A DNA stretch of 33,841 nt from Alphaproteobacteria bacterium. GTDB taxonomy: Bacteria; Pseudomonadota; Alphaproteobacteria; Micropepsales; Micropepsaceae. Made by a program: the position numbers and the translations under genes. The stretch covers positions 1,881 through 35,721 of the forward strand of contig JAHFQC010000052.1 of NCBI GenBank assembly GCA_023259375.1. Direction: 5' to 3'. This document shows positions 27,378 through 33,841 of this stretch, piece after piece; within the stretch, counting starts at the first letter, position 1, and every line of letters begins with the position of its first letter. Under the pieces are notes generated by a model. It worked only from the letters and a program-made list of their open reading frames with translations, did not search any database and was not told where the DNA came from.

Positions 27378-27416
27378 CGAAAGAAAACCGGCCGAAACGG
27401 TGCGCTGACGATATGC

Positions 27417-27428
27417 TTGACAAAGTCA
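27417..27428 (+). promoter_or_regulatory. Inverted repeat overlapping TTGACA, candidate MarR operator
   Basis: TGAC-AAA-GTCA (27418-27428) overlaps a perfect TTGACA -35 hexamer (27417-27422) and ends 9 bp before the preferred ATG of the MarR-GNAT gene. No -10 at ideal spacing was found; TATGAC at 27437 gives a 14-bp spacer. Autorepression by the MarR domain is an inference. Confidence 0.45.
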
Positions 27429-27437
27429 TCTAATCGT

Positions 27438-28382
27438 ATGACTGTGGCAAGCATGCCGTCCGATCCGCAATCCGCCCGCATCGACACCATCCGCCGCTTC
27501 AACCGGCTCTACACCGGCAAGCTCGGTCTGTTGGCCAAGACCCATCTCGGCACCGTCTATTCCTTGATCGAGGCGCGCATTCTCTATGAGCTGGCGCAGG
27601 TTCCGTTTGCCACCGCGCGCGATCTCTGCAGCGCCCTCGGTCTCGATCAGGGCTATGCCAGCCGCATCCTGGCCGGGTTCGAGAAAAAGGGACTGATCAG
27701 CCGCCGCGCCTCCAAGGAGGACGGCCGCGTGCAGCATATCGCGCTCACGGGCGCCGGGCGCAAAACCTATGCCGTCCTTGATAGCCGTCAGCGCGCCGCG
27801 ATCGCCGAGTTGCTGGCCGACAAATCAGACGATCAGCAACGCCGGATCACCGAAGCCGCTGCGAGTCTCACCAAGCTTCTGAACGGCGCGCCGGATGGAC
27901 CGGTGGTGATCCGTGCGCCCCAGCCCGGCGATCTCGGCTGGATCATTCATCGCCATGGCACGGCGATCGCCGCGGAGTTTGGCTGGAACGTCGGATTCGA
28001 AACCTGCATTGCCGAAATCCTCGGGCAGTTCGGCCGCCATCCCGGGCGCGAAGCAGGCTTTGTGGCCGAGCGCGATGGCGTTGTTCTGGGATCGGTGTTC
28101 GTGCTGCCGGAAACCGAGCCGGAAACTGAGGATGTCGCGCGTCTGCGCGTGCTTTATGTCGAGGCGGCGGCGCGAGGGTTTGGGCTCGGCAAGCGTCTGG
28201 TCGATCTCGCGGTCGCGTTTGCGCGCAATGCGGGCTATCGCAAACTCAGACTCTGGACGCACGAATTTCAGAAGCCGGCGCGCAAGATCTATCAGGCCGC
28301 AGGGTTCCGTCTGACCAAGGCCGAAAAGACCCAGTCGTTCGGCACCGATGTGGTCAGCGAAACTTGGGAAATGGATTTGTAG
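27438..28382 (+). CDS. MarR-type regulator fused to a GNAT acetyltransferase
   Basis: A 314-aa two-domain protein. The N-terminal part (about 10-145) is a MarR winged helix with LGTVYSLIEARILYELAQ, the recognition-helix region LGLDQGYASRILAGFEKKG, and the wing SRRASKEDGRVQHIALTGAG. The C-terminal part (about 155-314) is GNAT: LRVLYVEAAARGFGLGKRLV carries the acetyl-CoA motif A (RGFGLG), and KIYQAAGFRL is motif B. This fusion is common in proteobacteria; the acetyl acceptor is unknown. Three starts are possible: TTG 27417 (inside the putative promoter), ATG 27438 and ATG 27453; none has an SD. The stop abuts the stop of the convergent gene with no gap. Confidence 0.9.
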   Translation: MTVASMPSDPQSARIDTIRRFNRLYTGKLGLLAKTHLGTVYSLIEARILYELAQVPFATARDLCSALGLDQGYASRILAGFEKKGLISRRASKEDGRVQHIALTGAGRKTYAVLDSRQRAAIAELLADKSDDQQRRITEAAASLTKLLNGAPDGPVVIRAPQPGDLGWIIHRHGTAIAAEFGWNVGFETCIAEILGQFGRHPGREAGFVAERDGVVLGSVFVLPETEPETEDVARLRVLYVEAAARGFGLGKRLVDLAVAFARNAGYRKLRLWTHEFQKPARKIYQAAGFRLTKAEKTQSFGTDVVSETWEMDL

Positions 28383-29891
28383 TTACGCCGCCAGCAGTTC
28401 GCGGATGTCTGCCGCGCTCAATCCGATCTTCACAGCACGCTGCGTGAGTTCGCTCATGGCGCCGGCCGGATCGGCCTTGGCATGCTTGACATAGGCGGCG
28501 AGAAAGCCGGGTGTCGCCATGTAGCCGATGATCTGATCGCGCGCTTTCTGCGACAGGCGGCCTTTGGTGAAGGTCCCCGCCTCACAGAGCTTGAGCAGGG
28601 TCAGCACCTTGCCCACCGGATCGGCGGAACGCGCGTCGATCGTTTCGAACAATCGCGTTTGTGCCGCGAGCTCGAATGCCGCCGTATCGCAAGCCGTGGC
28701 GAGCAGGCGCCGGTCGTTTTCGTGGAAGCCGCTGCGATCCGCTGCCGCCCCGAGCGAGGCCAGACGCTGCATCCGGCGCGACAGCGATACGCCCGAAGCC
28801 TGAAACCGGGCATGGAACGAATCAGCCGTTGCGATGCGCATCGCATATTGCGCGAGAACTTGTTTGTTGCGTTCGCCAAACACACATGTCTCGGCGAACA
28901 GGAGCCAGTCGAGCTTTTCGTCGGGCAGGACCGATTTGGCGAGACCGGATTTGATGGCTTCACTGGTGACAAAACGCTTCGACCGAAGTTCGAGCGCAGC
29001 CGTCACCTCGTCGCGCTTGAGCACATCGCCGATTCCTTCAAGGACCAAGGCCGTGATATCCCGGAAGACCTGCATTTCATCGTCAAGCGAGTCTTCGCGC
29101 AGGCGCTCGAGACTGTAGATCTCGTCGATGATGCGCTCGGCCAACGCGGTGTGCGCCTGCGGGAGTATGCCCTGGACCATGAGGGGGGCCATGAGCGACA
29201 GGGCATCGCCATCGGCATACTCGCTGCGCTCCGCCATGCCGCGGAAATGATGCAGCAGCGCCAGGACGAAATCCCCGAATGTCTCGCGCGACCCGACCAG
29301 ATCGTCCAGGGCCTTAGGCGTCGCCACGATCTCGCCGAGGATGACGCTGATCGCGCCCTGCAGGAATGTACCGCCTTCTTTTTCGCCGGCTTTGAGGATT
29401 TTGATCAGCCGCAGCGCCTTTTCATTCCACGTCTTGACGTCGCGCAGATGCAAGGCCAGCGCACCGTTGAGGATGAATAGGCCGTCCGGTTTCTTGGCGA
29501 GCGCGCCCGCCAGCGCTCCGAATTTTTCCACCGGAAGTTCGGGAAACAGCTCGGCGCGCTTGGCTTCATGAACTTTGGCGATGACGCCATCGGCGAGCTT
29601 GTTGAACTCGCGGATGATCTCCTGCACCGAACGCCCTTCCGCCGAGGCGCGTGCGATGGCAACCTGCTGCACCACGAACTGCAACATCGTCCCGGTCGAT
29701 TCCAGGCGGTAAAGCATATCGGCGCGATGCAGAAGCTCGGTCGGGGTCAGCTTGTACTTGGTGAGAAAGTCGGGCAGCAGGCGCGCCAGAATACGCTTGG
29801 CCGGCGGCTGGAACAGGTCTTCCGCTTTGCGGCAGGATCCTTGCCGCGCAACCTGCGCAATTTCGATGTGGAGTTTGTCGGCCATACCCAT
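28383..29891 (-). CDS. Uncharacterised helical protein, paralog B of a tandem pair
   Basis: A 502-aa cytosolic protein, predicted almost wholly alpha-helical, with no signal peptide, membrane segment or motif I can name. It is a paralog of the gene just upstream. Matching segments include ILARLLPDFLTKYKLTPTEL (about 34-53) and LHRADMLYRLESTGTMLQ; AALELRSKRFVTSEAIKSGL; LLFAETCVFGERNKQVLAQY; RLFETIDARSADPVGKVLTL; and IGYMATPGFLAAYV near the C-terminus. It lacks the partner's N-terminal domain and has a 28-residue lead instead. Two start codons lie close together (29891, 29885), both with weak SDs. The spacer of 82 nt to the upstream paralog contains a hairpin CGAGAT/ATCTCG (29934-29939/29947-29952). 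Confidence 0.75.
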   Translation of the reverse strand: MGMADKLHIEIAQVARQGSCRKAEDLFQPPAKRILARLLPDFLTKYKLTPTELLHRADMLYRLESTGTMLQFVVQQVAIARASAEGRSVQEIIREFNKLADGVIAKVHEAKRAELFPELPVEKFGALAGALAKKPDGLFILNGALALHLRDVKTWNEKALRLIKILKAGEKEGGTFLQGAISVILGEIVATPKALDDLVGSRETFGDFVLALLHHFRGMAERSEYADGDALSLMAPLMVQGILPQAHTALAERIIDEIYSLERLREDSLDDEMQVFRDITALVLEGIGDVLKRDEVTAALELRSKRFVTSEAIKSGLAKSVLPDEKLDWLLFAETCVFGERNKQVLAQYAMRIATADSFHARFQASGVSLSRRMQRLASLGAAADRSGFHENDRRLLATACDTAAFELAAQTRLFETIDARSADPVGKVLTLLKLCEAGTFTKGRLSQKARDQIIGYMATPGFLAAYVKHAKADPAGAMSELTQRAVKIGLSAADIRELLAA

Positions 29892-29973
29892 CGCTGTAAT
29901 TCCAACCTGCTAAGGGGCTCTTAATAATCGTTGCGAGATTCCTAGCATCTCGACTTCCCCACCGAATTCGCAA

Positions 29974-31695
29974 TTAGGCAGCGATGGTTTTGAGGCCGGT
30001 TTCCGGGGTGATACCGGCCTTTTCGAGGAGACGCATAAGGTCGGCGACTGCGGCGTCGCGATCCGGCGGCATACCGTCTTTGGCATTCTGGGCCACGTAG
30101 CCGGCAAGGAAACCGGGTTTGCCGAGATAGCCGATCACCATTTCGCGCGCCCGGCCTGCCAGACGCGGCTCGGTCAGGGTGTTCGAGGACAATAGCTTGA
30201 TAACGGCGAAAGCCTTTTCGTTCGGCGAGGCATTGCGCTTGTCGATCGAGTCGAACAGCCGACCCTTGCTTTCGACCGACGCGGCGACCCGATCAATAAT
30301 ATCGGTGATTTCGGACTTGTGATTTTCCTGGAAGCTGGAGTGCATGACGCGGTCGCTGAGCTGGGCCAATTGCTGCAGGCGCTGGAACAGCGGCGTCTTC
30401 GAGTTCTGGAAATACTCTTCGAACAAGGGCCCGGTGATGACCGGGGTGATGAAGGCGGCGAGGCGGCGCTTGTTCTCGGCCCCGATGATGTTTTCTTCGA
30501 CGAACAGGATGCGCTCAAGCTTGACGTCCGGCGGCTCGCCGTGAAGGTACGGCGCCAGGCTTTCGCTGGTGATAAGACGCTGGCTGCGGAGCACGAAGGC
30601 GGCGATCAAGTCTTCGTGACTGAGATATTTTCCGATGCCGACTACCACGAGATTGGCGATCTGGCGCAGCGCCTTGAGTTCTTCTTCCAGCGAATCCGGA
30701 ACCAGACGCTTGAACGAACGGATTTCGGCGACGATGCGGTCGGCGATCGCGCCGCGCGCGTTGGGCAGGGTATCGGCCGCGAACTGCTTGGTCAGAGCGA
30801 TCAGGCCGCTGCGGCCGTCGGATTGTTCCGGTTCGCGTCCAAGGAACAGTTGGACCAGCGCCATCACGGCTTCGCCCTGATTGGCCTGGGTGCCGATCAG
30901 CGCTTTGAGTCCGGCCGGCCCGCACAGAACCTCGCCGATCAGGGTGTCGATCACCGTGAGCAGAAGCTTGGCGCCGGGCGTGTCGCCGTGGACTTCGTCC
31001 ATCAGGGCCATCAGACGGCGGACCTTCTCGTCCCAGCTTTTGGCGTCCTTCAGGTAACCGGCAACAATGCCGTTGAGCACATAGCGCCCGTCACTGGCCT
31101 CTGCCAGCTTCTCGGCCTGGGCGGCGAAATGGCCCGGCTTGCAGCTCGCAAACCGCCCCTTGGCGGCATCGCGATAGACGCGGTGGCAGGCCTGCGTGGT
31201 GAGTTCGCGCAGACTGCGGATGATCTTGAGCACCTCGTCTTCGTTTTCGATCGCTTGGCAGACGGCGACGCGCTGGATGGCCTGCTGCAGCAGCGTCCCG
31301 GCGGCCTCGAGTTTTTCCAAGAGATCGGCACGATGGCTGAGTTCGGTGACGGTGACCTTGTGATGGGCGAGGTAATCGGGGATCAGCTGCGCGATCGTCT
31401 TGCGCGCGTGATACGAATAGAGATCGTCGACCTTGAAACAAGGCGTGCTCGGAATGTCGTCGTATTTCGGCTTGGTCTTGGTTTTGATTTCGCCGTGTTC
31501 GAACACTTTCAGCGACAGGTAATCGCCGGTGTTTTCGTTGAAGGTCTCTTTGATGACTTTGACGCCCGTGGCTCCGGCGCCGACCAGCTCCTGAGCGAGC
31601 TCCATGGCGTCATCGCGTTTTTCGCGGGCCTCGATCAGAGTCCAGCTGCCCACGCCTTGGCGTCGGAAAATTTCGTAGTGAACGTTGAGTGCCAT
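29974..31695 (-). CDS. Uncharacterised helical protein, paralog A, with extra N-terminal domain
   Basis: A 573-aa cytosolic protein of no family I recognise. Residues about 3-75 form a separate alpha-beta domain (LNVHYEIFRRQGVGSWTLIE; ATGVKVIKETFNENTGDY). A linker with KTKTKPKYDD leads to the helical region shared with paralog B. Shared segments are TIAQLIPDYLAHHKVTVTEL, LSHRADLLEKLEAAGTLLQ, AAFVLRSQRLITSESLAPYL, LFVEENIIGAENKRRLAAF, RLFDSIDKRNASPNEKAF and IGYLGKPGFLAGYV. Similarity is strongest in the C-terminal 250 residues. ATG 31695 is preferred to TTG 31707 because GGGG precedes it. It lies 58 nt after the moeB-like gene on the same strand; an operon moeB-A-B is possible. Confidence 0.78.
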   Translation of the reverse strand: MALNVHYEIFRRQGVGSWTLIEAREKRDDAMELAQELVGAGATGVKVIKETFNENTGDYLSLKVFEHGEIKTKTKPKYDDIPSTPCFKVDDLYSYHARKTIAQLIPDYLAHHKVTVTELSHRADLLEKLEAAGTLLQQAIQRVAVCQAIENEDEVLKIIRSLRELTTQACHRVYRDAAKGRFASCKPGHFAAQAEKLAEASDGRYVLNGIVAGYLKDAKSWDEKVRRLMALMDEVHGDTPGAKLLLTVIDTLIGEVLCGPAGLKALIGTQANQGEAVMALVQLFLGREPEQSDGRSGLIALTKQFAADTLPNARGAIADRIVAEIRSFKRLVPDSLEEELKALRQIANLVVVGIGKYLSHEDLIAAFVLRSQRLITSESLAPYLHGEPPDVKLERILFVEENIIGAENKRRLAAFITPVITGPLFEEYFQNSKTPLFQRLQQLAQLSDRVMHSSFQENHKSEITDIIDRVAASVESKGRLFDSIDKRNASPNEKAFAVIKLLSSNTLTEPRLAGRAREMVIGYLGKPGFLAGYVAQNAKDGMPPDRDAAVADLMRLLEKAGITPETGLKTIAA

Positions 31696-31753
31696 TACGC
31701 GCCCCAAAACCTGGAGGCACGCTACGAAGTTCGCTTTAAGTGCCGGTAAATAA

Positions 31754-32530
31754 TTATGGCTGTGGGCGGAAAATTCTCGGAGTTGTACCGCACAATGGGC
31801 ACGCCGGATCGGGCTTCAATGTCACCGTGCGAAAGCGGGTTTCGAGCGCATCGTACAACAGTATCTTGCCCGCCAGCGAAGTTCCGGCGCCGGTGATTTC
31901 TTTCAGAATCTCAAGCGCTTCAAGGGTGCCCATGACACCGGCTGCGGCGCCCAGCACACCTGCTTCGGTACACGGACGCACACTGCCGGCGGGCGGCGCT
32001 TCGGGCAGGAAGCAGCGGTAACACGGATGTCCTTCCGCTTTGAATGTCGCAAGCTGGCCGGAAAATTCGGTCACCGCCGCACTCACCAGGGTTTTGCCTT
32101 CGAAGTGACAGGTATCGGCAATCAGGTGGCGGGTGGCGAAATTGTCCGAGCCGTCGGCGACGATGTCGTAGCCGGAAATGATCGCGCTGGCGTTTGCGGG
32201 CGTCAGCTTTTCGGTGTGGGTATTGATAGTGACATGCGGATTGAGCGCCAGCGCATTGTCGCGGGCCGAGTCCGTTTTCAACCGGCCGATATCGGCCGTG
32301 CGATGTGCAATCTGGCGTTGCATGTTCGACAGGCTGACGGCATCGAAATCGGCGATGCCGATGGTGCCGACACCGGCGGCGGCCAGATACAGGATCACCG
32401 GGCTACCGAGGCCGCCGGCGCCCACCACCAGAACCTTGGCGGCGCGGATCTTGGCCTGACCGGTGCCGCCGATTTCCCGGAGCACGATGTGCCGGGCGTA
32501 ACGCTCTAAATCGGTTTCGGAAAAGCTCAT
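31754..32530 (-). CDS. moeB: MoeB/ThiF-family sulfur-carrier adenylyltransferase
   Basis: E1-like enzyme that adenylates the C-terminal Gly of a sulfur carrier (MoaD or ThiS) for molybdopterin or thiamine synthesis. 258 aa. YARHIVLREIGGTGQAKI at the N-terminus, nucleotide-binding GAGGLGS (37-43), the ADFDAVSLSNMQRQ strand and DGSDNFATR are typical. Zn ligands are C170/C173 (HPCYRC) and the C-terminal CPLC. Cys187 in RPCTEAG is at the position of the conserved Cys of E. coli MoeB. There is no rhodanese domain, unlike MOCS3. ATG 32530 is chosen; an upstream TTG (32605) adds residues without family match. MoeB versus ThiF cannot be decided from this sequence alone. Confidence 0.88.
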   Translation of the reverse strand: MSFSETDLERYARHIVLREIGGTGQAKIRAAKVLVVGAGGLGSPVILYLAAAGVGTIGIADFDAVSLSNMQRQIAHRTADIGRLKTDSARDNALALNPHVTINTHTEKLTPANASAIISGYDIVADGSDNFATRHLIADTCHFEGKTLVSAAVTEFSGQLATFKAEGHPCYRCFLPEAPPAGSVRPCTEAGVLGAAAGVMGTLEALEILKEITGAGTSLAGKILLYDALETRFRTVTLKPDPACPLCGTTPRIFRPQP

Positions 32531-32760
32531 GGCCTTGGTCTTACTGCGTTTTGGCGCCGAGGACGAATGCGTCTTTGGCGCAACAATATGCCTTGGATGC
32601 GACAATTCCGGCCCTAGGAATTGCCGGTTCGATTCGGGAAATAAACGTCTAGTTTCTCCCGTTGCGGTGAAACAAACAGAAACATAGGTTGTTCGCCAGG
32701 GGAGCGCGGCGGACGACCGGCTTGAGACTTCGCGCGCCCACCAAAGCTAGAAGGACTTCA
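32531..32760. promoter_or_regulatory. Divergent moeB/pckA intergenic region with palindrome
   Basis: No gene is supported in these 230 bp. A perfect inverted repeat CAATTCC/GGAATTG (32603-32609/32617-32623, loop GGCCCTA) lies between the two divergent genes and is a candidate regulator-binding site or RNA hairpin. I could not place either promoter with confidence. Confidence 0.4.
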
Positions 32761-33841
32761 ATGTCGGAATTTGGCTCCCAGCTCGAACTGCATGGCTTCA
32801 AGGAATTGAAGGCCGTGTACCGCAACTTGTCGACGCCGACGCTGTACGAAATGGCGATCGCTCGCAAGGAAGGCATTCTGGCGCGCGGCGGCGCGCTGGT
32901 GGTTCTCACCGGTCAACACACCGGGCGCTCGGCGGGCGACAAGTTCATCGTCAAGGACGGACTGACCACCGACAAGATCTGGTGGGACAACAACAAGACG
33001 TTGTCGTCGGACCATTTCGCCGTCCTGCATGCCGACATGATGGATTATGCCAAGGGCAAGGAGCTGTTTGTCCAGGACCTGTGGGGCGGCGCCGATCCCA
33101 CCCACCGCCTGCCGGTCCGCGTGGTCACCGAGTATGCCTGGCATTCGCTGTTCATCCGCCATCTCTTGATCCGTCCGCCATCGGATGCGCTCGAGCATTT
33201 CGATCCCAGCTTCACCGTCGTCGATTTGCCCGGCTTCCGCGCCGATCCCAAGCGCCATGGTTCGGTCAGCCCGACCATCGTCGCGGTCGATTTCAGCCGC
33301 CGCATGGTGCTGATTGCCGGCACTTCCTATGCCGGCGAGATCAAGAAGTCGGTCTTCACCATCCTGAACTTCCTGTTGCCGTCGAAGGGCGTGATGCCGA
33401 TGCATTGCTCCGCCAATGTCGGCGACAAGGACGATGTCGCGGTGTTCTTCGGCCTTTCCGGCACCGGCAAGACGACGCTGTCGGCCGATTCTTCGCGCAT
33501 GCTGGTCGGCGACGACGAGCACGGCTGGGGCGAGCATGGCGTCTTCAATTTCGAAGGCGGCTGCTATGCCAAGGTGATCCGCCTGTCGCGCGACGCCGAG
33601 CCGGAGATCTACGCCACCACCGAGCGCTTCGGCACGGTCTTGGAGAACGTGGTGTGCGATCCCAATACCGGTCTGCTCGATCTCGACGACGACCGCTATA
33701 CCGAGAACACCCGCGCGGCGTATCCGATCCACTACATCCCGCACGCTTCGGAAACCGGCCGCGTCGGTCAGCCGTCGAACGTGATCATGCTGACCGCCGA
33801 TGCTTTCGGCGTGTTGCCGCCGATTGCCAAGCTGACGCCGA
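32761..33841 (+). CDS. pckA: Phosphoenolpyruvate carboxykinase (ATP), 5' part
   Basis: First 360 codons of ATP-dependent PEP carboxykinase, the gluconeogenic enzyme that turns oxaloacetate and ATP into PEP. The gene continues beyond the window. Visible motifs are [14 protein letters not shown] (about 51-64), the PCK-specific [10 protein letters not shown] just before the P-loop, and GLSGTGKTT (231-239). [10 protein letters not shown], the metal-binding region, and the conserved EGGCYAK follow. AGAAGGA lies 6-7 nt before ATG 32761. In many alphaproteobacteria pckA is divergent from chvI; here the divergent neighbour is the moeB-like gene, so that context is not conserved. Confidence 0.97.
   Translation, partial: MSEFGSQLELHGFKELKAVYRNLSTPTLYEMAIARKEGILARGGALVVLTGQHTGRSAGDKFIVKDGLTTDKIWWDNNKTLSSDHFAVLHADMMDYAKGKELFVQDLWGGADPTHRLPVRVVTEYAWHSLFIRHLLIRPPSDALEHFDPSFTVVDLPGFRADPKRHGSVSPTIVAVDFSRRMVLIAGTSYAGEIKKSVFTILNFLLPSKGVMPMHCSANVGDKDDVAVFFGLSGTGKTTLSADSSRMLVGDDEHGWGEHGVFNFEGGCYAKVIRLSRDAEPEIYATTERFGTVLENVVCDPNTGLLDLDDDRYTENTRAAYPIHYIPHASETGRVGQPSNVIMLTADAFGVLPPIAKLTP

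Noticed and set aside
27378..27416. Intrinsic terminator after polA
   Set aside because: No stem followed by a T-run is visible in the short gap.

Overview
The window is GC-rich, densely coded chromosomal DNA from an alphaproteobacterium. The evidence is the RegB/RegA redox pair, an mmcB gene under a GAAC-N7-GAAC SOS box, the rimP-nusA-ylxR-infB-rbfA-truB-rpsO-pnp order with a long YlxR, and a palindromic intergenic repeat of a type I associate with Rhizobiales and relatives. I cannot name the genus. No rRNA, tRNA, CRISPR array, prophage or insertion sequence was seen, and most of the window is core genome.

Layout. 1-2470: end of folD, then regB-regA (redox sensing). 2608-6220, minus strand: a secreted type-B carboxylesterase, then an accessory block with a YjbR/MmcQ-like gene, mmcB behind an SOS promoter, and a Xre-RES toxin-antitoxin pair. 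6354-8010, minus strand: hisB and an unnamed putative Cys-type Ntn hydrolase, divergent from hslV-hslU (8044-9890). 9966-11697: a small Cys-rich secreted protein and metK with a structured leader, closed by a strong terminator and a palindromic repeat. 11834-12804: trmB and a one-helix membrane protein.

12925-22739 is the transcription/translation superoperon: rimP, nusA, ylxR, infB, rbfA, truB, rpsO, pnp. It has hairpins ahead of rimP, between infB and rbfA, and between rpsO and pnp, and an intrinsic terminator after pnp. 22832-27377: a cupin, a small membrane protein, a PduO-type cobalamin adenosyltransferase (minus strand), and a CHCC zinc-finger gene overlapping the TTG start of polA. 27438-28382: a MarR-GNAT fusion. 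28383-32530, minus strand: moeB/thiF-like gene followed by two large tandem paralogs of no family I recognise. pckA runs off the right edge.

Best candidates for undescribed biology are the tandem paralogs at 28383-31695, the metK leader (both SD and start codon have upstream complementary segments), and the compact mmcB SOS promoter predicted to give a leaderless mRNA. All functional statements are from reading the sequence; no database search was run.
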